Part shown: in pieces, positions 1 through 8,645 of the stretch | Position numbering within the stretch: position 1 is the stretch's first letter | Layout: each line of letters starts with the position of its first letter | From: Candidatus Arsenophonus triatominarum | GTDB lineage: Bacteria > Pseudomonadota > Gammaproteobacteria > Enterobacterales > Enterobacteriaceae | Reading direction: 5' to 3' | Assembly (NCBI RefSeq): GCF_001640365.1 | Contig: NZ_LWMI01000006.1 | Coordinates: 124,001-188,000 of the forward strand | Length of the DNA: 64,000 nt | Made by a program: the position numbers and the translations under genes | The notes under the pieces: generated by a model | Told to the model about the DNA's origin: nothing | Database searches by the model: none | What the model saw: only the letters and a program-made list of their open reading frames with translations

Positions 1-179
1 TTTATGCACGTGAGTCATTTAGGCATCACTCCTATCTCTCCGATATTGCAAACGGCGTCATCTGTGGTTTCCATGCTGATGGTTATATTTTTGCATTAGA
101 AGCCGCGGTTAAATTCTTATTAAATATTGAAGAATTAGCAACCATTGATGAATCCCAACCTAATAAATGTAAAGAATAA
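1..179 (+). CDS. aroQ: 3-dehydroquinate dehydratase, type II, C-terminal part
   Basis: The window opens inside this gene; frame 3 gives 58 residues and stops with TAA at 177-179. The fragment carries the [13 protein letters not shown] stretch and the [18 protein letters not shown] end typical of type II dehydroquinases, whose arginine and histidine there belong to the active-site lid and substrate pocket. The enzyme forms 3-dehydroshikimate in the shikimate pathway in the cytoplasm. The tail after the conserved core is about 15 residues longer than in E. coli. The order aroQ-accB-accC is common in gammaproteobacteria, which supports the call. The N-terminal two thirds lie outside the window. 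Confidence 0.9.
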   Translation, partial: YARESFRHHSYLSDIANGVICGFHADGYIFALEAAVKFLLNIEELATIDESQPNKCKE

Positions 180-196
180 AAATGCGGAATTAGCTT

Positions 197-667
197 ATGG
201 ATATTCGTAAAATTAAAAAATTGATTGAGCTTGTTGAAGAATCTGGCATTTCTGAACTAGAAATTTCGGAAGGTGAAGAATCAGTGCGTATTAGCCGTAC
301 AATCGTGCAGAATTTACCAAATTTACAACAGTATATGGCAGCGCCAACCACGCATCAACCGGCTTTAGCAAACGCCATAGCACCTTCTCAAATTTTACCT
401 GAAACAACAAATGAGAAAAAAGCAGAAATCAGTGGTTATACTGTTCGCTCGCCAATGGTAGGTACCTTCTACCGAGCACCAAGTCCAGAAGCAAAACCAT
501 TTGTTGAAGTCGGTCAAACGGTTAAGCTAGGGGATCCTCTATGTATTGTCGAAGCGATGAAAATGATGAATCAGATCGAAGCAGACAAAGCAGGTGTAGT
601 TAAAGCAATTCTGCTGGAAAATGGAGAAGCGGTTGAATTTGACGAGCCATTGGTTATCATCGAATAA
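197..667 (+). CDS. accB: Biotin carboxyl carrier protein of acetyl-CoA carboxylase
   Basis: BCCP carries the biotin that moves CO2 from biotin carboxylase (AccC) to the carboxyltransferase, giving malonyl-CoA for fatty acid synthesis. The 156 residues equal the E. coli length. Residues 1-34 are nearly identical to E. coli AccB, followed by a variable Ala/Pro/Gln linker (about 35-75) and the biotinyl domain (about 78-156). The AMKMM motif places the biotinylated lysine at residue 122. The ATG at 197 fits the conserved [12 protein letters not shown] start. It lies 17 bases after aroQ and 11 before accC, so accBC are surely co-transcribed. Nothing looks damaged. Confidence 0.97.
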   Translation: MDIRKIKKLIELVEESGISELEISEGEESVRISRTIVQNLPNLQQYMAAPTTHQPALANAIAPSQILPETTNEKKAEISGYTVRSPMVGTFYRAPSPEAKPFVEVGQTVKLGDPLCIVEAMKMMNQIEADKAGVVKAILLENGEAVEFDEPLVIIE

Positions 668-678
668 CGAGGCATCCT

Positions 679-2025
679 ATGCTTAAAAAAATTGTTATCG
701 CCAACCGTGGCGAAATTGCTTTACGCATTTTACGTGCCTGTAAAGAACTAAAAATAAAAACCGTCGCCGTGCATTCTGCCGCCGATCGTGACTTAAAACA
801 TGTATTACTTGCTGATGAAACTGTCTGTATCGGACCTGCCGCTTCAGCTGAAAGTTATCTTAATATTCCAGCAATCATCTCTGCAGCAGAAATTACTGCT
901 GCAGAAGCCATTCACCCTGGTTATGGTTTTCTATCTGAAAATGCCGACTTTGCCGAAAAAGTGGAACGCTCTGGTTTTATATTTATTGGTCCTAAACCAG
1001 AAACTATTCGACTTATGGGTGATAAAGTTTCTGCCATTGAGGCGATGAAAAAAGCCGGTGTTCCTTGTGTTCCTGGCTCAGACGGACCTTTAGGAAATGA
1101 CATAAAAACCAATAAAACAATTGCTAATCGAATTGGCTACCCAGTTATTATTAAAGCATCTGGTGGTGGTGGTGGCCGCGGTATGCGCGTTGTTCGTAAC
1201 GAAAGTGAGCTAGAACAAGCCATTACTCTAACTCGTGCCGAAGCCAAAGCTACCTTTAATAATAGTATGGTTTATATGGAGAAGTTCCTGGAAAATCCAC
1301 GCCATATTGAGATTCAAGTACTTGCTGACGGTCAAGGCAATGAGATTTATTTAGCAGAACGTGATTGCTCAATGCAACGTCGCCATCAAAAAGTGGTTGA
1401 AGAAGCGCCTGCACCAGGTATTAAAGTTGATATGCGTAAAAGCATTGGCGAGCGCTGCGCAAAAGCTTGTCTTGATATCGATTATCGTGGTGCCGGTACT
1501 TTTGAATTCCTTTATGAAAATGGCGAATTCTACTTTATTGAAATGAATACGCGTATTCAAGTTGAGCATCCTGTGACGGAAATGATCACTGGGGTTGATC
1601 TGATTAAAGAACAGTTAAGGATCGCTTCTGGCTTACCCCTATCTATTAAACAAAAAGATGTTAAAATTCATGGGTATGCAATAGAGTGCCGAATTAATGC
1701 AGAAGATGCAAATACCTTCTTGCCAAGTCCGGGTAAAATTACTCGCCTCCATATTCCTGGTGGTTTTGGTATACGTTGGGAATCACACATTTATGCAGGT
1801 TACACCGTTCCACCTTACTATGACTCTATGATTGGTAAGCTGATCACATATGGTGAAACCCGGGAAATTGCTATCCTTCGGATGAAAAATGCCTTATCTG
1901 AATTAATTATTGATGGCATTAAAACTAACATAGAATTACAACAAAAAATTATGGATGACAGCAATTTTTTCAAAGGTGGTACCAATATCCATTATCTCGA
2001 AAAAAAACTCGCTTCACAGGAATAA
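679..2025 (+). CDS. accC: Biotin carboxylase subunit of acetyl-CoA carboxylase
   Basis: ATP-dependent carboxylation of the biotin on AccB, the first half-reaction of acetyl-CoA carboxylase. The 448 residues match the family (449 in E. coli). Visible parts are the N-terminal Rossmann-like domain ([14 protein letters not shown]), the ATP-grasp glycine-rich loop ([11 protein letters not shown], near residue 162), the [20 protein letters not shown] segment, and the catalytic/biotin-binding [14 protein letters not shown] segment (near 290). A GAGG ribosome site precedes the ATG. It is the last gene of the accBC operon and is followed by a hairpin terminator; all downstream DNA to 6237 is mobile-element debris. 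Confidence 0.98.
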   Translation: MLKKIVIANRGEIALRILRACKELKIKTVAVHSAADRDLKHVLLADETVCIGPAASAESYLNIPAIISAAEITAAEAIHPGYGFLSENADFAEKVERSGFIFIGPKPETIRLMGDKVSAIEAMKKAGVPCVPGSDGPLGNDIKTNKTIANRIGYPVIIKASGGGGGRGMRVVRNESELEQAITLTRAEAKATFNNSMVYMEKFLENPRHIEIQVLADGQGNEIYLAERDCSMQRRHQKVVEEAPAPGIKVDMRKSIGERCAKACLDIDYRGAGTFEFLYENGEFYFIEMNTRIQVEHPVTEMITGVDLIKEQLRIASGLPLSIKQKDVKIHGYAIECRINAEDANTFLPSPGKITRLHIPGGFGIRWESHIYAGYTVPPYYDSMIGKLITYGETREIAILRMKNALSELIIDGIKTNIELQQKIMDDSNFFKGGTNIHYLEKKLASQE

Positions 2026-2052
2026 ACTTTTCTATTCACCTTTCATCACAAT

Positions 2053-2078
2053 AGGGTACGGAATGTACCCTAATTTTT
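2053..2078 (+). terminator. Rho-independent terminator after accC
   Basis: A 7-bp perfect stem (AGGGTAC and GTACCCT) with a 5-base loop is followed by TAATTTTTG. It lies 28 bases after the accC stop and fits as the end of the accBC transcript. Confidence 0.75.
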
Positions 2079-2111
2079 GATACTTTTTCTGAAGATAATC
2101 TTTAACTAATA

Positions 2112-2535
2112 CACGAGTTTCTCACAAACCTAATGGTATAACTAATAACCCCCCCTGATCTGCTCAGCAATAGCATTTTTGATTACATGCCAATTTTGTT
2201 GATAAATAGTTATTTTTTCAGATATACGGCGTTTATGTTGTTCAAACCACGCAGAAATAGCGAGAAAAATATGATTTCTTTGCGCCCGACTCGTGCGAGC
2301 CTGACAGCGTTCAATACCACAATTTTGTTTAATTTCTCGATGATAAACTTCAACAGACCAACGGGCATCCATGATAGATTTGACGTATTGACGGGTGGGA
2401 TTCTCTTTATTTGTTACTAAGTAATCAATACGGCCGTTTTTGGCTATAAATTTGAAAACTGTCACCCAACCATAACCTCGTAAGTGTATTAAGGTTCCTT
2501 CTTCTGAGATGTCTAACTTGTTCAATTGTATATTA
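2112..2535 (-). pseudogene. IS701-like transposase, 3' end remnant
   Basis: The minus strand encodes the C-terminal 127 residues of the same DDE transposase that is complete at 16873-17847, including the WSVEVYHRE segment with the presumed catalytic Glu. The outer end carries the terminal sequence CACGAGTTTC (from 2112). The upstream part is missing because an IS982 end joins it at 2536. Confidence 0.8.
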
Positions 2536-2686
2536 ACCTGAGTTCGGGATAAGAAATAAAGTGAAAGTCTTGCTATTCAAATAGTTGAATGCGCATATTT
2601 CGTTAAAATACTCTAACAATCTGGTTAAAGATTAGAGCATTGTTAAACAATTATGGAAAATCTTACTGAACTTTATTGCCTGATGG
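2536..2686 (+). mobile_element. IS982 family, left-end remnant
   Basis: Begins with the terminal sequence ACCTGAGTTCGGGATAAG and runs into the first codons of the transposase (MENLTELYCLM), matching the longer copy at 16037. It is cut off at about 2686, where IS256 sequence begins. It has no coding capacity left. Confidence 0.8.
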
Positions 2687-2864
2687 GAGGGTGTTCATAA
2701 TTCTGTGTCAGGGGATTTTATATTTTGATTATACCATCTAGGCGCCCTTTAAAATAGATGGACAATTGAGCAATGGTTAACGCCCAGTTACTAATCGGCA
2801 TAGTCCATTTGTTGGATACCTGATTGATGCCAATATAGAGTAATTTTAATAAGCTGTTTTCATT
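2687..2864 (-). mobile_element. IS256 family, end remnant
   Basis: Matches the ends of the IS256 copies at 23553 and 56522: the outer GTGTTCATAATTCTGTGTCA repeat and about 45 C-terminal transposase codons on the minus strand. It stops where IS481 sequence begins at 2865. Confidence 0.8.
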
Positions 2865-2966
2865 TGTATTAGTCTTAACTTAATCTGACAATTCTGATTT
2901 AAAAAAGAGCGTTACCGGTTTTAATTAACATCATTAGATAATTAAATAAAAGGTAATTCTATAAGC

Positions 2967-3994
2967 GTGTTGCTTAATAGTGAAATAAGGGTATTTCGGT
3001 GATTGAAGTAAATTTTAGGCTGTTCTGAGATGGAAATTCCAAAGACCGGCACTAAGGAGTAAAAAGGTATCATCAATAAAGGGTCTACGATTCCGTAAAA
3101 TTTGGGTCATACAACCTAGGCGCTTGATACCCGCGATGGCGTGTTCAACCGTAATACGGATGCCCGAGATTATTTTATTTTCTTGTTTTTGTTCAGGCGA
3201 TAAAGGTCTTTTTCGAGTTCCTTTTTTTGGGATTTGTGTATTAGGATGCTGTTTATCTATACCTTGAAAACCGGTATCGGCCCAGATGGTTACCTCAGGG
3301 GGAATATGGCGAATTATATCGACTTTATCGAGTAAGCGTTTATCGTGACGGCGCCCATTTTTGATCATGGGGATAAATCCAATTTTCCTCGTTTCGTCAG
3401 TCATAATAAGCCCTTTTCGAGTGGTCTGTCTTTTCTTTCCCGAATACATTTTTTTCGCCGACGCAGATTCTTAGGCTTTTGGACAGGTCGCTCTGTCCCA
3501 TCAATAAAGACGTCTTTAACTCCAGGAAAGGCGCGAAAAAATTCCTCAGCAGAGCGAATTTGACGAGCGGGCAAAACACATTCTCGCCCCAAGGTCATCT
3601 CTAAAACCGGCAATAATATTTTTACCCAGCGACATACCCGTGTTCTATCTAAACCAAAAAGAAGTCCTTGCAAATCATAGGTCGGATAACATTTTAAATA
3701 CAATAAAATAAAAAGCAGTTTATCTAATGGGGTTGGGATAAATCCTTTCTGCCCTGCACCCATCTGCCGCTCGTGATCTTTTCGATTCTTTTTCCGATAA
3801 ATCAAATAACAAGCTGAAAATTCAGCGGCTAAATTTTTCAATTCTTCGACTGATAATCCAATGATTGCTTTACATAAACGATTATCTCGTAACAACCGCT
3901 CTTTGTTGATCATTTCAAACCGTTATTTTCTAAGTTAAACCTCTTTTTATTGTCTATAGCGTGACAAAAAATGCAAGTCTCTATTCAGCAACTA
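2967..3994 (-). mobile_element. IS5-like element (DDE_Tnp_4 type)
   Basis: About 1.03 kb, bounded by imperfect inverted ends (GTTGCTTAATAGTGA near 2969 and its near-complement near 3978-3993). It holds one frameshifted transposase on the minus strand and lies inside the IS481 remnant. The exact ends are uncertain by a few bases. Confidence 0.65.
3015..3913 (-). CDS. IS5-like transposase in two overlapping frames
   Basis: The upstream frame (3913 to 3401, 170 residues) holds a helix-turn-helix region (LLFGLDRTRVCRWVKILLPVL) and the first acidic motif (VFIDGTERP). The downstream frame (3449 to 3015, 144 residues) continues the DDE domain (ADTGFQG; a C-terminal ITVEHAIAGIKR with the presumed catalytic Glu). 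The frames overlap at a run of seven A on the coding strand (T at 3449-3455). A shift there joins them into one protein of about 300 residues, as in those IS5-family groups that use programmed frameshifting. It could also be plain decay; this is the only copy in the window, so the two cannot be told apart. Confidence 0.7.
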
Positions 3995-4048
3995 TTTTAT
4001 TGTAAGCTTTACACAACAAAAAGCGCGATAACGGCGGCAGATTTATTA

Positions 4049-4929
4049 TAGCTAGGCGACTTAATTTTGATTACAAGGTGTGTTATGAGTTATACAATTG
4101 ATTTTCGACGTAAAGTAATATCTGTAAGGAAAGCCGAAGGTTTAACAATTCGAGAAACTGCGAAACAATTCCGTATTGGAAAAGCGTCTTTAGTACGTTG
4201 GCTTAAACGACCAGAGCCAAAAAATTCAACGCCACGTAAGAGGAAGCTCGATAAAAATGCTTTAGCAAAAGATGTGGAACAGTATCCAGATGCTTGCCAA
4301 AAGGAACGGGCAGAGCGATTCGGTGTTTGTAAAAAGACTATTTGGCAATCCCTTAAAAAGCTGGGATTAACCTATAAAAAAAACTCTATTCCATCCAAAA
4401 ACCAACGAAAGCGACAGGCTGGCACATCAGCAAAAAAGACAACAGTATGAAAAAAAAGATAAATCTGTTGTTTTTATTGATGAAAGTGGTTTTTCACATG
4501 ACACTCCACGAACTCACGGCTATTCCCCAAAAGGTCACCGTTGTTTTGGCCTGAAAAACTGGGGTGCTAAGGGAAGAACAAATGTTATTGGCGCTTTATT
4601 GGGAACAACCCTTTTTGCTATCGGATTATTTGATTGCAATATTAATCGTGATGTTTTTTATGTTTGGATCACAAAAATATTGCTCCCAGAACTTCCTGAA
4701 AATTCTGTTATTTTTATGGACAACGCTAGCTTTCACAAAGGTAAGAATATTGAACAGGCAATTATAAACGCAGGACACCAGATAGAATATTTGCCTGTGT
4801 ATTCACCAGATTTAAATCTTATAGAACATAAATGGTCTCAAGCTAAACGTAAAAAGATGGAAACAGGATGCACTATCGATGACCTGTTTTTAATACATAT
4901 GCTGTAATCAAAATTAAGTCGCCTAGCTA
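4049..4929 (+). mobile_element. IS630 family element, copy 1
   Basis: 881 bp with inverted ends TAGCTAGGCGACTTAATTTT and a TA target duplication (4047-4048 and 4930-4931). Removing it restores the IS481 sequence around it. Near-identical copies lie at 21410, 22534, 30060, 43567 and 57885. Confidence 0.93.
4085..4907 (+). CDS. IS630 transposase, copy 1, frame interrupted at A8
   Basis: The N-terminal half is a helix-turn-helix region (TIRETAKQFRIGKASLVRWLKR). The DDE half has VFIDESGF, IFMDNASFHK and an IEHKWSQAKRK end carrying the acidic residues. The run of eight A at 4376-4383 shifts the frame after about residue 100; with seven A (copy 3) the protein is 273 residues. Start chosen at the ATG at 4085 behind an AAGGTG site. 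This copy also has NLIEH where the others have NPIEH. Confidence 0.75.
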
Positions 4930-4931
4930 TA

Positions 4932-5333
4932 AATGACAAGGTTCTCTCTTTTTATTCCCAGCATGGGTTACCGGTGTTACGTATACTGACGGACAGAGGC
5001 AGTGAGTATTGTGGTAAAGTTGAACATCACGATTATCAACTTTATCTCGCTATCAATGATATTGATCATACAAAAACTAAAGCTCGTTCACCTCAAACCA
5101 ATGGGATTTGTGAACGCTTTCATAAAACTGTATTACAAGAGTTCTATCAGGTGGCTTTTCGTAAGAAAATCTATAGGGTTTTAGATGAATTACAAGCTGA
5201 TTTAGATAAATGGTTAGCGGAATATAATAACCAACGCACTCATCAAGGAAAAATGTGTTGCGGTCGAACTCCTATGGCAACTTTACACGATGGAAAACAA
5301 CTTTGGAGAGAGAAAGATTTAAATCAAATTTAA
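4932..5333 (+). pseudogene. IS481 transposase C-terminal remnant
   Basis: Continues the transposase frame after the IS630 insertion and ends with TAA at 5331-5333. It includes the second catalytic region (LRILTDRGSEYCG) and the PQTNGICERFHK motif with its Glu. The N-terminus is missing, and the segment around residues IYRVLDE differs from the other copies. Confidence 0.75.
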
Positions 5334-5390
5334 CCTGACAGGTACTGTATAAATAACCGGCAACTGTCAGATCAAGTCTGAGCTATTACA

Positions 5391-5488
5391 ATATTTTTAA
5401 TGCATGGATAAACTGACAAAATATAAACATCCTAATTTTTTCTTGTTTTGAACTTTATACTTCTTTTTCGGAGCTTGCGAAACTCGTG
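5391..5488 (-). mobile_element. IS701-like, 5' end fragment
   Basis: About 100 bp identical in outline to the beginning of the IS701-like copy at 16804, on the minus strand, ending in TGCGAAACTCGTG at 5488. It joins an IS982 fragment that is broken within the first transposase codons. Confidence 0.75.
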
Positions 5489-5618
5489 TAAGATTTTCCA
5501 TAATTGTTTAACAATGCTCTACTCTTTAACCAGATTGTTAGAGTATTTTAACGAAATATGCGCATTCAACTATTTGAATAGCAAGACTTTCACTTTATTT
5601 CTTATCCCGAACTCAGGT
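5489..5618 (-). mobile_element. IS982 family, left-end fragment
   Basis: Inverted copy of the IS982 left end (as at 2536), ending in CGAACTCAGGT at 5618. It holds only the leader and the first codons of the transposase. Confidence 0.8.
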
Positions 5619-6237
5619 TATTTATGATAAAGATTCTGATGGAAAAACAAAAAACACGCACTTTTCCGAAATGCTAGCTCTTGCTAAAAAAAGAGGGATC
5701 ATACCAGAAGCGGTAGTGATGGATGCCTGGTATTCTAGCCTGGATAATCTAAAATCAATTCGCTCTCATGGTTGGGTCTGGGTAACCACGCTGAGGAAAA
5801 ACAGGATTGTTAACCATAACAAACAACTGAACGAGTTAGACATCTCAGAAGAAGGAACCTTAATACACTTACGAGGCTACGGTTGGGTAACTGTTTTCAA
5901 ATCTACAGCCAAAAACGGCCGTATTGATTACTTAGTAACAAACAAAGATAATCCCACTCGTCAACGTCAAATCTATCATGGATGCCCATTGGTCTGTTAA
6001 AGTTTATCATCGAGAAGTTAACCAAAATTGTGGTATTGAACGCTGTCAGGCTCGCACGAGCCGAGCGCAAAGAAATCATATTTTCTCGCTATTTCTGCGT
6101 GGTTTGAACAACATAAACGCCGTATATCTGAAAAAATAACCCTTTATCAACAAAATTGGGACGTAATCAAAAATGCTATTACTGAGCACATCCGTGTTTT
6201 ATTAGCGTACCCAAATTAGGTTTGTGCGAAACTCGTG
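5619..6237 (+). pseudogene. IS701-like transposase, 3' part, frameshifted
   Basis: Matches the second half of the transposase at 16873-17847 (from the DKDSDGKTKNTHFSEML region, through VVMDAWYSS, to the VEVYHRE-type segment), but a frame break near 5965 ends the frame at 6000. It ends in the terminal repeat GCGAAACTCGTG at 6237, directly against a truncated CitE-like gene. Confidence 0.8.
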
Positions 6238-6336
6238 TAGGTCAATAATTATTGCGTCGGCACCGCATTCAAGAGCTTTAGAAAATAACTCCTTTTTATT
6301 TGTGGGGACAAAAAGATATGTGACATATTCCTTCAT
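6238..6336 (-). pseudogene. HpcH/HpaI aldolase (CitE-like) N-terminal remnant
   Basis: Read on the minus strand from an ATG at 6336, behind an AGGTGG ribosome site, 33 codons include YLFVPTNKKELFSKAL and ECGADAIIIDL. This is the family's N-terminal pattern (YLFVP..., GADA-hydrophobic-DL). The frame runs straight into the IS701-like end at 6237, so the rest is lost. The family includes citrate lyase beta subunits and SbnG, the citrate synthase of staphyloferrin B. A divergent position across a shared Fur box suggests it once supplied a carboxylate for the siderophore operon. The family call rests on a short stretch; the role is inferred. Confidence 0.65.
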
Positions 6337-6421
6337 AAAAACCACCTAATTTCTTGATAATAAATTAATTTTATCCATTTTGCAAACTGGCCACGATACC
6401 ACGACAACAAATTATACGAAT

Positions 6422-6440
6422 GATAATAATATTTATTATT
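6422..6440. promoter_or_regulatory. Fur box between the CitE-like remnant and the siderophore operon
   Basis: The 19 bases GATAATAATATTTATTATT agree with the Fur consensus GATAATGATAATCATTATC at 15 of 19 positions by eye and form a near-palindrome. It lies about 85 bases before the CitE-like start and, without the MITE at 6515, about 130 bases before the NIS synthetase gene. It fits iron repression of both transcripts. I could not place confident -35/-10 boxes. Confidence 0.75.
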
Positions 6441-6514
6441 ATTTACATAAATTAATTTTGATGCTAACTTAGTGACTCGAATTTTTCAAGACTAGTAACG
6501 TGATTAGTATTATT

Positions 6515-6707
6515 CACGAGTTTCGCACAGACATATAAAATTCCAGAAATGGCTTAAAAGCAATGGTTAATTTGCAAGTTACTAAAACGTATAAATTTGT
6601 TTAAATTACAATTAAGTTGCTTTTAATTTATAAGATTTTGTCTATTTATATATTATGCTGAATTAAACTTAAAAATAGAGCGTTTTTTTATTGGTGCGAA
6701 ACTCGTG
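6515..6707 (+). mobile_element. CACGAG MITE, copy 1
   Basis: 193 bp, non-coding, with inverted ends CACGAGTTTCGCAC and GTGCGAAACTCGTG and the 5-bp duplication TTATT on both sides. Its ends match the IS701-like element, which probably mobilises it. It sits in the leader between the Fur box and the NIS synthetase gene. Other copies: 21161, 26047, 44953, 49013. Confidence 0.9.
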
Positions 6708-6765
6708 TTATTTTTTCAGTAGGTATGATCTTTATAGTTTCAATACTCTAACCTAGAAAGAGAAA

Positions 6766-8619
6766 ATGATGGAACAGCCAGGGAAATTAAGCACGAATGA
6801 GAATAATCATCCCAATTTATTTGATTATTCAATGTGCAACGCACTTACCAGAATAGTCCGATGCCTTTTTGCAGAAAAGTTATTGGATGTAACAAGAGTT
6901 ATTATTTCTAATAATCACATTTCGTACCCTCTTTCTGATGGTATTAGCAAACTTCATTTTGAAAAAACAACAATTTATCCAGCAAATACAATTATTAATA
7001 GAGGGAATATATTCCTTGAAAGTTCCAATGGCCATAAAGTACAGATTCAAACACATGAACATTTGATTGACATTATTCTAAATGATCTTGATTTCAGGCC
7101 AACCATGGAAGGGATAAACCAATTCAATAATGATGTCGCAAATAGCATCCACAATGACAGAATGGCTAGAAAACACAGGAAGAATTGGCGAGCAACTATT
7201 GCCAAAAAAATGGAAAAGGATCATGAAAGATTTTTTACCAAATGGGTAAGGGCACACTACGATATACGTGATGGAGCGACTCTCCTCGATCAATGGGGAG
7301 CACTGGAAGGACATCCCTACTATCCAACCTGGAAATCTCGTCCAGGATTGAATGAGCAGGATATTGAAGATTTATCTGCCGAATTTGGTGCTCGAGTTAC
7401 CCTTCGTATAGGGGCTTTACGAGCAGACATGACATATTGCGAAAAAATGCCTCATGTTAAAGATATTCATCAATGGCTTTCAGAGGTTTTTCCTGATACT
7501 TGGCCGATATGGTGTGAGTGGTTGAAAAATGAAGGACTCGAACCTGACATGTGGCTTCCCCTTCCTCTCCATCCATGGCATCTCAAGCACTGGATCCATA
7601 AACATTTTGCAAAAGAAATTAAAGATGGAATACTCCTGACCGATGGCCCTATGCTTGAAACAGCACCTTCCATGTCATTCAGGACTATGCTACCAACCTC
7701 GTCTAAATTGCCTTTTATCAAATTACCAGTCGCAATCTGGATGACGAGTGAAATGCGCAGTTTGCAAGCTAAATCGATTCATATGGGTCCACGCATCAGT
7801 TCAATCATTGATGCGATCTTAAAAGCGGAAAATGGCTTTGATGGTATGCTTGATTGCTTCCGTGAAGAGGCTGCATGGCATTTCCTTCATCCGGAACGGA
7901 AAAATGATGCGGAAGGTGAATTTCTTTCAGTCGTATTCCGCAACACATCACCTTGGCAAAGAGATTCTAATACGCTGGCAGTAACGGTCGCGGCGTTGTT
8001 TACCGAATTACCACACCGACCACTACCAGTAATCAGTGAATTTATTGAATTATCGGGTCAGGATCCGAGTAACTGGTTCCGTGATTATGCGTATATTGTT
8101 CTTAAACCTGTCCTGGCAATGTATCTGATTTACGGTGTAGCTCTCGAAGCTCATCAACAAAATACTCAGATTCTGTTTGATGAAAAGGGTATTGCACAGG
8201 CAGTGCTTATTCGTGACTTTGGTGATGGCCGCACTTGGGCTCCTGCTCTTCGTAAACAAGGTTATGAACTTAAACCTTATTCATGGCCTGGTATTCTATC
8301 CACTGTATTTGAAGACGACATTGAACCCGTGAGAACGTTCATCGTGGATGCTTGCTTTGTTAGTCACTTACATGAACTTGCTTGGTTTTTGACCGATCTT
8401 TATCGCATTCCAGACAACCGGATGTGGAGCATTCTCGGTGAAGAACTAGATCGTGTTTTCAACGAACTACGCCCACGTCTTGATGAAGAATTCTGGGATC
8501 AGGAACGACAGCATTTCATGCATCATCCATGGTTCACCCGTTCATTAATGAGAATGCATTTACAACAATATACCGATTACCGTATACAACATGGTCTTAA
8601 TAACCCTCTGCTCGCTTGA
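6766..8619 (+). CDS. NRPS-independent siderophore synthetase, IucA/IucC family
   Basis: 617 residues, the usual length of NIS synthetases, which activate a carboxylate (often citrate) as an acyl-adenylate and join it to an amine or alcohol. Family motifs are visible: HPWHLKHW, then SFRTMLPTSSKLPFIKLP with the ATP-site lysines, then GPRISS, the HQQNTQ motif and IRDFGDGRTW, followed by the FhuF-like C-terminal region. Start at the first of two ATGs after AAAGAGAAA. It heads an operon whose next gene starts 26 bases after the stop. It is the only NIS synthetase here, while staphyloferrin B synthesis uses three, so the product is either simpler or needs enzymes elsewhere. Substrate type cannot be read by eye. 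Confidence 0.9.
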   Translation: MMEQPGKLSTNENNHPNLFDYSMCNALTRIVRCLFAEKLLDVTRVIISNNHISYPLSDGISKLHFEKTTIYPANTIINRGNIFLESSNGHKVQIQTHEHLIDIILNDLDFRPTMEGINQFNNDVANSIHNDRMARKHRKNWRATIAKKMEKDHERFFTKWVRAHYDIRDGATLLDQWGALEGHPYYPTWKSRPGLNEQDIEDLSAEFGARVTLRIGALRADMTYCEKMPHVKDIHQWLSEVFPDTWPIWCEWLKNEGLEPDMWLPLPLHPWHLKHWIHKHFAKEIKDGILLTDGPMLETAPSMSFRTMLPTSSKLPFIKLPVAIWMTSEMRSLQAKSIHMGPRISSIIDAILKAENGFDGMLDCFREEAAWHFLHPERKNDAEGEFLSVVFRNTSPWQRDSNTLAVTVAALFTELPHRPLPVISEFIELSGQDPSNWFRDYAYIVLKPVLAMYLIYGVALEAHQQNTQILFDEKGIAQAVLIRDFGDGRTWAPALRKQGYELKPYSWPGILSTVFEDDIEPVRTFIVDACFVSHLHELAWFLTDLYRIPDNRMWSILGEELDRVFNELRPRLDEEFWDQERQHFMHHPWFTRSLMRMHLQQYTDYRIQHGLNNPLLA

Positions 8620-8645
8620 TAAGAGTGATTTCTGAGAATAAAGCA

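Larger units (their letters stand above)
2865..5390 (+). mobile_element. IS481 family element, internally deleted and twice interrupted
   Basis: The left end (TGTATTAGTCTTAACTTAAT) and right end (ending at about 5390) match the copies at 43321 and 56471. The IS5-like element at 2967-3994 has replaced most of the transposase N-terminus, and an IS630 element sits at 4049-4929. Only the last part of the transposase (DDE region with PQTNGICERFHK, open from about 4932 to 5333) remains, so the element cannot move by itself. Confidence 0.8.

Noticed and set aside
4067-4450. Small 127-residue helix-turn-helix regulator, seen five times
   Set aside because: It is the N-terminal part of the IS630 transposase cut by the A8 run; the A7 copy shows the full protein.
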